From NCBI GenBank assembly GCA_963830725.1, contig CAWHNO010000015.1, positions 124,001 to 188,000 of the forward strand: a stretch of 64,000 bases of DNA. Reading direction: 5' to 3'. This document shows positions 18,868 to 28,198 of the stretch, one piece after another. This DNA is from DASSUW01 sp963830725 (GTDB taxonomy: Bacteria > Actinomycetota > Thermoleophilia > Solirubrobacterales > Solirubrobacteraceae). The notes under the pieces were generated by a model. The model was given only the letters and a program-made list of their open reading frames with translations, was not told the origin of the DNA and searched no databases. Made by a program: the position numbers and the translations under genes. Numbering within the stretch: position 1 is the first letter of the stretch; each line of letters opens with the position of its first letter.

Positions 18868-20385
18868 GACTGGTCTCCCTCCGGGTGTGCCGCCACACCG
18901 GGGCTGGCGAGGCGCAGGACGTCTTCTTCGGTGGTGCCCGCGGCCGGCAGCTCGCCTGCCACGCCGCCCTCGCGCATCACGACGACGCGGTCGGCGAGGC
19001 CGAGCACCTCGGGCAGGTAGGAGCTCACGACGATCACGCCGAGGCCCTCGGATGCGAGGTCGCCGATCACCTTGTAGATCTCGGACTTGGCGCCGACGTC
19101 GACGCCCTTGGTGGGCTCGTCGAACAGCAGCACCTTGGCGTGGGTGGCCAGCCAGCGGGCGAGCAGCACCTTCTGCTGATTGCCGCCGGAGAGCGACGAG
19201 ACGGGCTGCTCCCACGAGCCGGCGCGCAGCTTCAGGCCGCCGAGATAGTGGTCCACGAGATTGCGCTCGCGCTTCCTGTCAACGACCCAGAAGCGCGAGA
19301 TCTCGTCGAGGTGGGCCAGCGAGGCGTTCTCGCGGATCGAGAGCTGGAGCAGCAGGCCGAGCTGCTTTCGATCCTCGGTCAGCAGCCCGAGCCCGGCCTG
19401 CACCGCGCGACGCGGGCTGCCGGCGGGCACCCGCTCGCCGTCGATCTCGATGTGGCCGCCGTCGACCGGGTCGGCGCCGAACATCGCCCGCAGCAACTCG
19501 CTGCGGCCGGAGCCCAGCAGGCCCGCGATCCCGACGATCTCGCCCGCGCGGACCTCGAGGTCGATCGGCTCGGGCGCGTCCGCCGGCTTCAACCCGACGA
19601 GCTTGAGCCGCGGCGCGCCGATCTCGCGGCTCGAGTGCGGGTAGAGGTTCTCGATCTTGCGGCCGACCATCGAGCCGATCAGGCCGTCGTGATCGAGCTC
19701 GTCCATGCGAGCGGTGCGCGCGAACCTGCCGTCGCGCAGGATCGTCACGCGATCGCCGATCTCGAACATCTCCTCGAGGTGGTGGGAGACGTACATCACG
19801 GCGTGACCCTCATCGCGCAGACCGTGGATGCGTGCCAGCAGCGCCTTGGTCTCCGACTCCGACAGCGCCGTGGTCGGCTCGTCGAAGATCAGGACGCGCG
19901 GGTTCTGGCCGAGCACCTTGGCGATCTCGACCAGCTGGCGCACGGCCAGCGAGGTCTCCTCGACGGGGGTGTCCGGGTCGAGCCAGTCGAGCCCGACGCG
20001 CTCGAGCATGGCGCGGGACTGCTTGCGCAGCGCTCCGGGGCGGGTGACGCCGCGGCGCGCGGGCAGGCGGCCCATCAGCAGGTTCTCGCCGACCGAGAGG
20101 TCGGGCAGCAGGCTGAGCTCCTGGTAGACGACCCCGATGCCGGCGTCGCGCGCCTCGGCCGGGCTGGGGTTCCCCATCTCGCGGCCCTCGATCTCGTAGC
20201 TGCCCTCGTCGCGCTGGACGGCGCCGGTGAGGATCTTGATCAGCGTGCTCTTGCCGGCGCCGTTCTCGCCGGCAAGGCAGTGCACCTCGCCGGCGCGCAG
20301 CTCGAGCGCGACGTCCTCGAGCGCCTGGATCGGCCCGTAGCGCTTGGAGACTCCCTGCAGCGGACGACGACCGGACGTCGCCCAT
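18864..20385 (-). CDS. Sugar ABC transporter ATPase with two nucleotide-binding domains (RbsA/XylG type)
   Basis: About 507 residues. Domain 1 has Walker A GENGAGKSTLIKILTG, signature SLAVRQLVEIAKVLG and Walker B VLIFDEPTTALS; domain 2 has GLLGSGRSELLRAMFG, LSGGNQQKVLLARWL and VLLFDEPTKGVDVG. Duplicate domains in one chain are normal for importers of ribose, xylose, galactose and similar sugars. Near 20360 a one-base shift separates ATG 20385 from the recognisable QGVSKRYGPIQALEDVAL; GTG at 20388 is an alternative start. The start overlaps the binding-protein stop. Confidence 0.88.
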
Positions 20386-21423
20386 CACTGAGCCTCGGTG
20401 GTCGGCGGGGTCAGGAGCTGCTTGACCTCGGCGCTCTCCATGTTCTCCTTGTCCGCCAGCACGGCGCCCGGGTCGAGCTTGCGCGGCGGCACGTTGCCGA
20501 CGGTGGCCATCGCGGCCTCCATCACGCCCTGGTAGCCGAAGAAGTACGGGTTCTGGACGACGAGTCCATCGATCGAGCCGTCGGCCAGCGCCGCGTTCTC
20601 CTGCGGGTCGGTGTCGAACGCGATGACAGGGATGCGGTCGGCGGCGTCGTTGTCCTTGATCGCGCGGGCGGCGCCGTTGCCCGACGTGTTGTTGGCGGCG
20701 AAGATGCCGACCAGGTCCGGGTTGGCCGTCAGCGCGTCGTTGACCTGGCTGGCCGCCGTGTTGAGGTCGTTGTTGTTGTAACGGACGAGCGAGACCTTCA
20801 GGTTCGGGCACGTCTTGAGGCCCGTCCGGAACCCGGCCTCGCGGTCCTTGAGCACCTGCACGCCGGCCACCGAGGAGGCGATCATCACGTCGCCGGAGTC
20901 GTTGCCGGCGTCCTTGGCGAGCTGGCACAGCCGCACGCCGGCCTGTTCGGCGGCCTTGACGTTGTCGGTGCCGATGAAGCCCTCCGACTCGGTCGTGACC
21001 GCCGTGTCGGCGACGATCACCTTCGTCCCGCCGTCGCGGGCGCGCTCGATCACGTTGTTGAGCGCGTCGGAAGAGTTCGGGGCGACCACGATGGCGTCGA
21101 CGCCGCGCGAGATCGAGTTCTCGACGAGCTGGACCTGCTGATTGACGTCGGTCTCGGATGTCGGGCCCGAAGAGACCGACCTCGAGGCCGTAGTCGTCGC
21201 CCGCCTTCTTCGCTCCGGCGAGCATCGACTGCCAGAACTCCGAGTCGCTCGCCTTGATGATCACGTCGACCTTCTTGCCGCCCGCGGCGCCGGCGCTCGC
21301 GGAGCCGCCGCCGCTGCCGGAACCGCCGCCCGAGGCGCGGCCGGCGACGACGCCGACCACCAGCCCGATCAGGGCGATGACGGCGACGAGCGACAGCGAG
21401 AACTTCAGTCGTGTCTTAGCCAT
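20385..21423 (-). CDS. Periplasmic-type sugar-binding protein (RbsB family), frameshifted
   Basis: About 346 residues. An N-terminal hydrophobic anchor (SLSLVAVIALIGLVVGVVAG) is followed by a Gly/Ser-rich linker with no lipobox Cys, so it is tethered by a signal anchor or secreted. The ligand fold starts KVDVIIKASDSEFWQSMLAG, with VDAIVVAPNSSDALNNVIER, VIVADTAVTT and FAANNTSGNGAARAIKD; these match type-1 pentose/hexose binders. A frame change lies near 21160. First gene of the operon, reading from a strong promoter with a LacI-type operator just downstream. Confidence 0.87.
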
Positions 21424-21472
21424 GAACTACTTCTCCTCCCAAAGGAGCGTGTCCCCTGGTCCCTCAACCAAG

Positions 21473-21539
21473 GAAACGTTTTCAACGAGGTCGGCACTGT
21501 AGCCCTTGACAAATCCCGTGTCAAGAGATTACGTTTTCT
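21473..21539. promoter_or_regulatory. Divergent promoters with LacI-type operators
   Basis: On the minus strand TTGACA (21519-21524), a 17-bp spacer and TACAGT (21496-21501) form a near-consensus promoter for the importer-glycogen operon. On the plus strand TTGACA (21506-21511) faces the other way toward lacI; the two -35 boxes form an inverted pair. The palindromic core GAAACGTTTTC lies at 21473-21483, just downstream of the expected minus-strand start point, and a weaker ATTACGTTTTCT at 21528-21539. Binding by the LacI protein encoded next door is inferred. Confidence 0.7.
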
Positions 21540-21612
21540 CCGATGATCGTGTACAGTGCAGCGACAGCGCGGGACTTGGCTTCCTACGGTGCTTGAACGA
21601 GGTTCGGAGAGA

Positions 21613-22657
21613 ATGACTGAGCATCACGAAACGTTTTCCGATCGGAACGGTGGCCGTCGGCCGACCATGCGCGAAGTCGCCACGCTCGCCGGCGTGAGCC
21701 TCGCGACGGTGTCGCGCGTCATCAACGGCGAGGGCAGCGTGCGGCCCGACCTCGCCGAGCGCGTCCAGGAGGCCGTGTCGCTGCTCGGCTACCGGCGCGA
21801 CCTCACGGCCACCAACCTGCGCCGCGCCGACCGCCAGTCGGCCAGCATCGGTCTCGTCTTCGACGACGTCGCCAACCCGTTCCACGCCGCGGTCCTGCGC
21901 GGCGTCGAGACCGTCGCGCGAAGGCGCGCCGTGCTGCCGCTGGTTGGGAGCTCGGACGAGGACGCCGATCGCGAGCGCGAGCTTGCCGAGGCCTTCCTCT
22001 CGCGGCGGGTCGACGGCCTGATCGTCGTCCCCTCGGGCACCGACCACTCGTACCTGCGTGCCGACCGCGATGCCGGCGTCGCGCTGGTGTTCGTCGACCG
22101 CCCGCCCGCCTTCATCGACGCCGACAGCGTGCTGAGCGACAACGCGGGCGGCGCCTACGCGGCGACCGAGCACCTGATCGACGCCGGACACCGCCGGATC
22201 GGCTTCCTGGGCGACCAGCGCCGGATCTTCACCGCGCGTGAGCGCCTGCGCGGGTACCGCGAGGCGCTCGGCCGGCACGGGATCGCCTACGAAGAGGAGC
22301 TCGTGCGGATGGAGTTGCACGACAGCACGGCCGCGTCGGCCGCGACAGCCGACCTGCTGGCCGACGATCCCCCCACCGCCCTGTTCACGGCACAGAACCT
22401 CATCACGATCGGCGCCGTCCACCGGCTGCGAGCGCTCGACATGCACCGGCAGGTGGCGCTCGTCGGGTTCGACGACCTGACGCTGGCGGACGCGCTGGAG
22501 CCCGGGCCTCACGGTGGTCGCCCAGGACGCCGGCGCGCTCGGCCGGCTGACCGCCGAGCTGCTGTTCGAGCGTCTCGACGGCGACGGCAGCCCGACGCGC
22601 CAGGTCGTTGTCCCGACCACGCTGATCGAGCGCGGCAGCGGGGAGCTGGCGCCGTGA
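21613..22657 (+). CDS. LacI-family transcriptional regulator
   Basis: About 348 residues starting MTEHHETFSD. The helix-turn-helix is TMREVATLAGVSLATVSRVI with hinge VQEAVSLLGYRRDLTATNLR; the sugar-binding core follows (SIGLVFDDVANPFHAAVLRG, DGLIVVPSGTD, HRRIGFLGDQR). A frameshift near 22505 splits off the end, which resumes LTVVAQDAGALGRLTAELLF. It should repress the divergent importer-glycogen operon until a sugar binds. Its stop overlaps the PfkB kinase start (GTGA). A third copy of the operator core lies inside codons 6-9. Confidence 0.9.
21628..21638 (+). promoter_or_regulatory. LacI operator copy inside lacI coding region
   Basis: GAAACGTTTTC, identical to the copy at 21473-21483, is embedded in the first codons of the LacI gene (155 bp away). 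Position fits autoregulation or DNA looping; binding is inferred. Confidence 0.55.
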
Positions 22658-23562
22658 TCGTGGTCGGCGGTGAAGCGCTCTACGACCTCGTCCTCCAGGG
22701 CTCGGCCGAGGACCTGCGCGGCCATCCGGGCGGCGGGCCGTTCAACACTGCCCGCACGATCGGCCGGCTCGATCAGCCGGTGGCGTACCTCGGGCGGTTG
22801 TCGACCGACCGCTTCGGCCAGCGACACGAGACGCTGCTCGCCGAGGATGGCGTCGATCTCGGAAGCGTGGTGCGCACCGACGACCCCACGACACTCGCGC
22901 TGGCTGAGGTCGACCACGATGGCGTCGCCCGCTATCGCTTCTACGAGCGCGGCACCGCGGCGCCGGGTCTGACGCCCGAGACGGCCCTCGCGGCGTTGCC
23001 GCCGCAGGTCGACATCCTGCACGTCGGCACCCTCGGCCTGGCTCTGGAGCCGGTGGCAAGCGCTCTCGAGGCGGTCGTCTCGCGCCTCGCCGACCACGCC
23101 CTGATCGCGGTCGATCCGAACTGCCGGCCGTGGGTCGTCGACGACGAGGACGCCTACCGCGCGCGGCTGCGACGCGTGCTCGCCAACGCGCACGTGCTCA
23201 AGGTCAGCGAGGAGGATCTGGACTTCCTCGAGCCGGACCGCACCGCTGTCGAGGGCGTACGCGCGCTGCTCGAGCACGGCCCGAGCGTCGGGTTGCTCAC
23301 GCGCGGGCCCAACGGGGCCCTGGTCGTCACCCGGACGGCCGAGGTCGCGGTGCCGGCGCCGCGCGCCAAGGTCGTTGACACGATCGGCGCCGGCGACGCC
23401 TTCGGCGGTGGCTTCCTCGCCTGGTGGAGCGAGCGCGGCCTCGGCCGCGAGGAGCTCGGGCAGATCGACCTCGTGGTCGAGGCGACTGCGTTCGCCTGCC
23501 TCGTGGCTGCTCGCACCTGCTCGCGGCCGGGGGCATCGCCTCCGTACCGCTCCGAACTCTAG
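22654..23562 (+). CDS. PfkB-family carbohydrate kinase
   Basis: 302 residues from GTG. It starts MIVVGGEALYDLVLQGSAED; the substrate loop GGGPFNTARTIGRLDQP and ATP/anion-hole motif VVDTIGAGDAFGGGFLAWW (catalytic Asp in GAGD) mark the ribokinase/PfkB family. The family phosphorylates fructose, ribose, KDG, tagatose and similar sugars. Coupled to lacI and divergent from the importer, it probably phosphorylates the imported sugar; with Pgm, GlgC and GlgA in the same regulon, a hexose such as fructose is a reasonable guess only. Confidence 0.85.
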   Translation: MIVVGGEALYDLVLQGSAEDLRGHPGGGPFNTARTIGRLDQPVAYLGRLSTDRFGQRHETLLAEDGVDLGSVVRTDDPTTLALAEVDHDGVARYRFYERGTAAPGLTPETALAALPPQVDILHVGTLGLALEPVASALEAVVSRLADHALIAVDPNCRPWVVDDEDAYRARLRRVLANAHVLKVSEEDLDFLEPDRTAVEGVRALLEHGPSVGLLTRGPNGALVVTRTAEVAVPAPRAKVVDTIGAGDAFGGGFLAWWSERGLGREELGQIDLVVEATAFACLVAARTCSRPGASPPYRSEL

Positions 23563-23583
23563 GCGATCGAGCCGGTTCGGTCA

Positions 23584-23612
23584 CCCTACGCCGGCCCGCA
23601 GTTGCACGTTCG
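23584..23612 (-). repeat. Dispersed post-stop repeat, copy A (diverged)
   Basis: Reading along the minus strand, the sequence right after the SDR stop codon is CGAACGTGCAACTGCGG then CCGGCGTAGGG, a diverged form of the core GAACGTCAACTGCGGCTGGG. Spacing to the stop is 0 bp. Confidence 0.6.
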
Positions 23613-24414
23613 CTACGCGGCCGCTGCCGCCTCGGCGTTCAGTGCCGGGCTCCGACCGGCAAGCACCCCACCGTCGATCGGCAGCGTCGTGCCGGTGATC
23701 CAGCGCGCCCCGTCGCCGGCCAGGAACACGACCGCCTCGGCCACGTCGTCCGGCCGGCCGCGCCGCCCGAGCGGGTGGAAGCCGTCGACCGAGTCGAGCA
23801 CCGCCTGCGCCTCCTCGCGCGTCATGAACCGCTCGTAGGCGGGCGTCTCGACGAACGCCAGGGCGACGGTGTTCACCCGGATGCCGATCCGCCGCCAGCT
23901 CGATCGCGAGGTTCTTGGTCAGCACGTGGCGGCCGGCCTGCGCCGCCGAGTAGGCGCTGGTCGGCGTCGTGGCGATCGCGTCGACCGCCCACATCGAGCC
24001 GACGTTGACGATCGCCCCTCCCCCGCGCTCGCGCATCGACGGCACGACCGCCTGCGACACCCAGTAGGTGGGCCGCAGGATCGAGCCGAGCGCCTCCTCG
24101 AAGTGCTCCTCGGTCTGCTCCGCGAACGGCGCCGGGCGGAAGATGCCCGTGCTGTTGACGAGCACGTCGACGCCGCCGAAGCGCTCGACCGCCCGCGCCA
24201 CGAGCGCGTGCGCCTGGTCGCGGCCCGTGATCCGGCCGGCGACGGTGAGCGTCCGCTCGCCCGACGGGTCGAGGTCCGCCTGCGCGGCGTCGAGCACGGC
24301 TGCGCGGGTGCCGGCGAGGACGACCGACGCTCCGTGGTCGAGGAAGCGGCGGGCGGCGGCGCGGCCGATGCCGCCGCCCCCGCCGGTGATGAGAACGACC
24401 TTGTCTGAGAACAT
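23613..24414 (-). CDS. Short-chain dehydrogenase/reductase, frameshifted
   Basis: About 267 residues. The NAD(P) loop is VVLITGGGGGIGRAAARRFL, followed by VLVNSTGIFRPAPF (NAG-type motif), catalytic Ser in VNVGSMW and Tyr-x3-Lys equivalent in SAYSAAQAGRHVL, where the Lys position reads Gln-Ala-Gly-Arg, which is unusual (canonical YxxxK). A frameshift near 23885 precedes the C-terminus PDDVAEAVVFLAGDGARWIT. Divergent from a MarR regulator, which likely controls it. The substrate is unknown. Confidence 0.82.
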
Positions 24415-24428
24415 GCTTCGAGAATACA

Positions 24429-24447
24429 TGCATCTACACCTAATGCA
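24429..24447. promoter_or_regulatory. Putative MarR operator
   Basis: TGCAT (24429-24433) and ATGCA (24443-24447) form an inverted repeat in the 55-bp gap between the SDR and MarR genes. The gap is AT-rich compared with its surroundings. Assignment to the MarR protein is inferred. Confidence 0.4.
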
Positions 24448-24469
24448 AGTGCAGCTATCATGTCCGTCG

Positions 24470-24886
24470 ATGATCGACGACGAGCAGCTCGCCGTCTGGC
24501 GCGCGTTCCTCAACGCCCACGCGCGGGTGACCCGCGCGATCGGGCGCGACCTGGCCGAGGCCGGGCTTCCCGACCTGGGCTGGTACGACCTGCTGTGGAC
24601 GCTCTACCGGCAGCCCGGCCGCAGCCTGCGCGTGAAGCAGCTTGCGGAGGAGGTGGTGCTGAGCCCGACGGCCATGAGCCGCTTCGTCGACCGCGTCGAG
24701 GCGGCCGGCTGCGTGCGCCGCGAGCCCGATCCGGCTGATCGCCGTGCGCTGCAGGTCACCCTCACCGACGAGGGCGTCGCCCTGCTGCGGCGGATGTGGC
24801 CGGTCTACGCCGCGGGCATCGAGCGGCACTTCGCCGCGCACGTGAGCGACGCATCGCTGCGCGAGACGCTCGGTCGGATGGGTTAG
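24470..24886 (+). CDS. MarR-family transcriptional regulator
   Basis: 138 residues starting MIDDEQLAVWRAFLNAH. The winged helix reads LRVKQLAEEVVLSPTAMSRF followed by VDRVEAAGCVRREPDPADRR, the standard MarR recognition helix and wing (DxRxxxVxLT: DRRALQVTLTDEG). It is divergent from an SDR gene, a common repressor/target pair. The last codons overlap the convergent P1 peptidase stop in the tetranucleotide TTAG. Confidence 0.9.
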   Translation: MIDDEQLAVWRAFLNAHARVTRAIGRDLAEAGLPDLGWYDLLWTLYRQPGRSLRVKQLAEEVVLSPTAMSRFVDRVEAAGCVRREPDPADRRALQVTLTDEGVALLRRMWPVYAAGIERHFAAHVSDASLRETLGRMG

Positions 24887-25980
24887 CTCCGCTTGACGCG
24901 CTCGATCGCGTCGAGCAGGCGCTCGGCGGTCAGCGCGTGCGCGGTGATGCCGTCGCGCCCGATCATCGTCTCGGCCGCGAGCAGGGCGTTGACGATCGCG
25001 GCCTCGGTGGCCTCGATCGCCGCGTAGAACAGCGGGTCCATGTAGGCGTCGACGAGCATCGTGATCGGGATCGTGTCGGGCTCGCCGGGCACCGGCACCT
25101 CGCCCGCCGGTACGCCCTGGCGAACCGTCGAGAACGCGAGCACGAGGTCGCCGCTCGAGTGCTCGCCCGCGCCGCCGGTGCGAGCGATGCCCAGCGCGCA
25201 GCGCTGCGCGAGGCGGTCGCACTGGTGCGGGAGCAGCGGCGCGTCGGTCGCGCAGATGACGATGATCGAGCCCGAGACCGACGGGTCGTCGTCGGGCAGC
25301 GGGACGACGTCCGGGCCCAGCACGCGCCCGACCGGGAAGCCGCCGACGGTGAGCCGGTCGCGGCTTCCGTGGTTGGCCTGCACGAGCACGCCGACCGTCC
25401 ACTCGCCCGCCTTCCGCGAGGCCGTGCCGAGACCGCCCTTGAAGCCATGGCAGATCATGCCCGTGCCGCTCCCGGCGCCGCCCTCCTCGATCGGCCCGTC
25501 CGAGGCGCGCTCGAGGGCCTGGTGGAGGTGCTCGGCCTTCACGTGGAAGCCGTTGATGTCGTTGAGCGTGCCGTCCCAGGTCTCGCCGACCACGGGCAGG
25601 CTCCAGAACATCTCGCCGGTGTCGTACTGAGCCACCTCGGCCTCGACCAGCGCGTCGCGCACCACACCGACGCTGTGCGTGTTGGTGAGCCCGATCGGGG
25701 TCGTCAGGCAGCCGGACTCGCGCACCCATTCGAGCCCGGTCAGCTCGCCGTTGCCGTTGAGCCGATGGCAGCCGGCGAACAGCGGCTCGAACCCCTCGCC
25801 CGGAACGACGACGGTCACGCCGGTGCGAACCGGGCCCTTGCCGCGCTGGAGCGGGCCATCGCCCTCGATCAGCGTGACCGAGCCGACGCGGACGCCCTCG
25901 ACATCGGTGATCGCGTCGAGCGAACCGGGCTCGAGCGAGCCGAAGCGAAGGCCGAGATCGCGGGACCGGGGGCGTGGCAT
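24883..25980 (-). CDS. P1-family peptidase (DmpA/aminopeptidase-amidase)
   Basis: 365 residues in one frame, the family's usual length. Motifs: ITDVEGVRVGSVTLIEGDGP, GLTNTHSVGVVRDA, SGTGMICHGFKGGLGTASRK and VLVQANHGSRDRL, the last containing the likely self-cleavage site before the nucleophilic Ser. DmpA-type enzymes autoprocess into two chains and release N-terminal residues or hydrolyse amides, often D-amino acid peptides. No signal peptide, so it is cytoplasmic. It stands alone; its promoter should lie in the 25981-26219 gap. Confidence 0.88.
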   Translation of the reverse strand: MPRPRSRDLGLRFGSLEPGSLDAITDVEGVRVGSVTLIEGDGPLQRGKGPVRTGVTVVVPGEGFEPLFAGCHRLNGNGELTGLEWVRESGCLTTPIGLTNTHSVGVVRDALVEAEVAQYDTGEMFWSLPVVGETWDGTLNDINGFHVKAEHLHQALERASDGPIEEGGAGSGTGMICHGFKGGLGTASRKAGEWTVGVLVQANHGSRDRLTVGGFPVGRVLGPDVVPLPDDDPSVSGSIIVICATDAPLLPHQCDRLAQRCALGIARTGGAGEHSSGDLVLAFSTVRQGVPAGEVPVPGEPDTIPITMLVDAYMDPLFYAAIEATEAAIVNALLAAETMIGRDGITAHALTAERLLDAIERVKRS

Positions 25981-26122
25981 GTGTGCGTAGCATGCCGCCT
26001 CCCGCGACGCGGTGCCGAGGGACTGAACTGCGGCATTGAGGGAGGCGGGATCGAGGCCGGCGGTCGATTGACGGGTTTGTACGACTCAGGCGGACAAACT
26101 CGACAATGGCGCTCGAATGATC

Positions 26123-26150
26123 GGTTTGTTCCCGTCCACGGGAACAAACC
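26123..26150. promoter_or_regulatory. Perfect 13-bp hairpin/palindrome
   Basis: GGTTTGTTCCCGT (26123-26135) is exactly complementary to 26138-26150 with only CC between. It could be an operator upstream of the P1 peptidase or a transcript hairpin; there is no T tract. Confidence 0.45.
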
Positions 26151-26183
26151 CATCAATCGGCAGGCCGCGCGGTCGATCCACCG

Positions 26184-26212
26184 CCCCCTTACCCAGCCGC
26201 AGTTGACGTTCG
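26184..26212 (-). repeat. Dispersed post-stop repeat, copy B
   Basis: On the minus strand, 7 bp after the LLM oxidoreductase stop, the exact core GAACGTCAACTGCGGCTGGG is followed by TAAGGGGG. Confidence 0.85.
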
Positions 26213-26219
26213 CGACGCG

Positions 26220-27126
26220 CTACCCCAGCCGCGGCAGCACGTCGGCGACGAAGCGCGCCACCTGCGCAGCCGTGGTCCGCGTGCCGCGGCACGACGACGA
26301 CGCTGTCGGCGCCCGCATCCCACAGCGCCTGAACGGCCCGCACGCAGTCGTCGGGATCGCCGGCGACGGCCAGTCCGCGCAGCGCTTCGACGTCGAGTCC
26401 CTCGTCCACCCCGGCGAGCTCGAAGAGCTGCGGATAGAGGTCCATGCGCCGCCAGGCCTCGACCTGCGGCCTCAGCGCCTCGGCGGCGGCATCGCGGTCG
26501 TCGTCGACGCTCAGCCAGGCGTAGACGACCGTCTCCCCCGCGCCGCCGGCGGTCTCGCGCGCCCAGCGGACCGCGGCCGGGCCGCTGCCCTCCGCCAGCA
26601 GGAAGCCGTCCGCCGACCGGCCGGCCGCCGCCAGCGCCCGTGGCCCGGTGGTCCCGATCAGGATCTCCGGCGGCGGATCCGGGCGGTGCGCGAGGCGCAC
26701 GCCGTCGAGCCGCACGTGCCGGCCGGAGGTCGTCAGCTCGTCGCCCGCGAGCAGGGCGCGCACCGCCGTCACGGTCTCCTCGAGCGCGGCCAGCCGGTTC
26801 GGCGGGCGCGCGTCGATCTGGCGCATCCACGGCTCGACGCCGTGGCCGAAGGCGACCGCCAGGCGCCCGGGATGCAGCCGCCCCAGTCCGGCGATCTCCA
26901 TCGCCGCGAGCGCCGGATTGCGCATCGCCGCCGGCAGCAGGCCGATGCCGACCCGTACCTCGGCGGTCACGGCGAGCGCCGTCGCGGCCATCGTGAGCCC
27001 GCCGACGAGGAAGCAGTCCTCGACGAGCCAGACCTCGGCGAAGCCGTCGCGCTCCGCCTCGCGGACGAAGCGCGGCAGCTCCTCGGGCGGCCACTCGGGC
27101 CGGAACATGACGCCGATCTGGCCCAT
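26220..27126 (-). CDS. LLM-class (F420/flavin-dependent) oxidoreductase, frameshifted
   Basis: About 302 residues starting MGQIGVMFRPEWPPEELPRF. Bacterial-luciferase-like motifs include FAEVWLVEDCFLVGGL, VGIGLLPAAMRNPALAAMEI and LAVAFGHGVEPWMRQID. Members use F420 or FMN on varied substrates; this lineage usually uses F420. Near 26272 the frame shifts; the true end AQVARFVADVLPRLG then stops at 26220-26222, whereas the unshifted frame runs on through the repeat. No partner gene shows its substrate. Confidence 0.82.
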
Positions 27127-27144
27127 GCGGCGCCCGACGCTATG

Positions 27145-27468
27145 TCACAGCAGCCCGCGTCCGGCCAGGTCCGCGACGACGCTGCGACGCTGCCACGCGC
27201 GCGTGGTGGCGAGCAACTTGAGGGCCTTGCGCAGCTCCTTCTCGCGCGCCCGGCCGTCAGCCGCCACGCCGCGCAGCCGCTCGACCTCGGTCTCGAGCTC
27301 GGCGTTCAACTCGCGCAGCTGCTCGAGCTCGGCCTGCTCGTCCGTCGTCCACTCCCAGGCGGGAGTTTCGGACGCCATCAGCGGGTTCGGCCGCGAGCGG
27401 CCGCGCTGCGCGAGCGCCTCGCGCAGCTCCTGCCCGGAGACATGGGGTTCGGTGTGCGCTTCGCTCAT
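27145..27468 (-). CDS. Small hypothetical coiled-coil protein
   Basis: 107 residues, ATG at 27468. The middle (TTDEQAELEQLRELNAELET and on through VERLRGV) is a continuous heptad-like Leu/Glu pattern, so a coiled coil of about 40 residues is likely. A basic C-terminal part follows (KALKLLATTRAWQRRSVVAD). I do not recognise a family. It lies 18 bp upstream of the LLM gene on the same strand and could be co-transcribed. Confidence 0.6.
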   Translation of the reverse strand: MSEAHTEPHVSGQELREALAQRGRSRPNPLMASETPAWEWTTDEQAELEQLRELNAELETEVERLRGVAADGRAREKELRKALKLLATTRAWQRRSVVADLAGRGLL

Positions 27469-27544
27469 GCGATTGGGCTTCGATCCCCGGCGAAGGCCTC
27501 CTGCATCGCCAGGTAGCCCTGCCAGGAACCGTGCAACGGCCCGA

Positions 27545-28180
27545 TCAGCGGGGCGAGACCCGCATGCTGCCCACGACCCGCGGACGCGTCTTCTTCGAGT
27601 ACTTCTTCTTGTGGTCGAACTGCACGCGGTAGCGCCCGAGGCCGGCCGAGGCGGGCACGATCACCTTGCGCGTGACGAACGTGCCGCACGGACCGCTGGG
27701 CTTGGCGACGCGCTTGTCCGCGCTGTATCCGTTGCCGCGGACGTGCATGTAGACGCGCGGGCCGGACAGGAAGCCGTAGCCCTTGAGGCGCCGCTCGGAG
27801 CCGGCGCGCGCGTTCCTGGGCTTGACGACGACCTGGCGCGTGGTGCCGAGGAAGGCCGCGTTGGCGACCAGCGCGGGGTTCGTCTGGTCGGTCGCGGTGA
27901 GGCCGTGCGACTTGGCGCCGCGCATCCCGCCCAGCCGGATCAGGCCCGCCACGCTGCCGGCCGCGTCGGCGACCAGCGGGCCAAGCGCGCTGCCGTCGAC
28001 CGCGAAGTCGACGAGCCCGCCCGGCGTGAAGCCGGCGGCGGTCGCCGTGATCGTCTCGCCGCCGAGGTAGCAGGGTTTCGGCGGCGTGATGGTCACGCTC
28101 TGCGCCTGCGCCGTGCCCGCGAGCGCCGCGCCGCCCGCCATGGCGATCGTCACTGCCTTGCCGAGCCCCCGCATGGTCAT
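27545..28180 (-). CDS. Secreted protein of unknown function
   Basis: 211 residues. Signal peptide MTMRGLGKAVTIAMAGGAAL continues to a cleavage site after GTAQA. The mature part begins QSVTITPPKPCYLGGETITA and looks beta-rich, like a two-domain Ig-type surface protein: GFTPGGLVDFAVDGSALG in the first half and a basic second half (KYSKKTRPRVV). Two Cys (in KPCYLGG and GPCGTF) may form a disulfide. Thermoleophilia-like genomes carry many such proteins, but I cannot name a family. Confidence 0.7.
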   Translation of the reverse strand: MTMRGLGKAVTIAMAGGAALAGTAQAQSVTITPPKPCYLGGETITATAAGFTPGGLVDFAVDGSALGPLVADAAGSVAGLIRLGGMRGAKSHGLTATDQTNPALVANAAFLGTTRQVVVKPRNARAGSERRLKGYGFLSGPRVYMHVRGNGYSADKRVAKPSGPCGTFVTRKVIVPASAGLGRYRVQFDHKKKYSKKTRPRVVGSMRVSPR

Positions 28181-28198
28181 GCCTTCCCCTGGACGTCG

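Larger units (their letters stand above)
25981..26219. other. Intergenic region with nested inverted repeats
   Basis: No credible gene. It contains an inverted repeat CCGCCTCCC (25994-26002)/GGGAGGCGG (26039-26047) and GTTTGT/ACAAAC pairs, the clearest being a 13-bp stem GGTTTGTTCCCGT at 26123-26135 against 26138-26150 with a 2-bp loop. It also holds copy B of the dispersed repeat. It probably includes the P1 peptidase promoter and the 3' region of the LLM gene. Confidence 0.6.

Noticed and set aside
26020..26050. A seventh copy of the post-stop repeat at the GAACTGCGGC segment
   Set aside because: Only nine or ten bases match and it is not placed after a stop codon; chance in GC-rich DNA.
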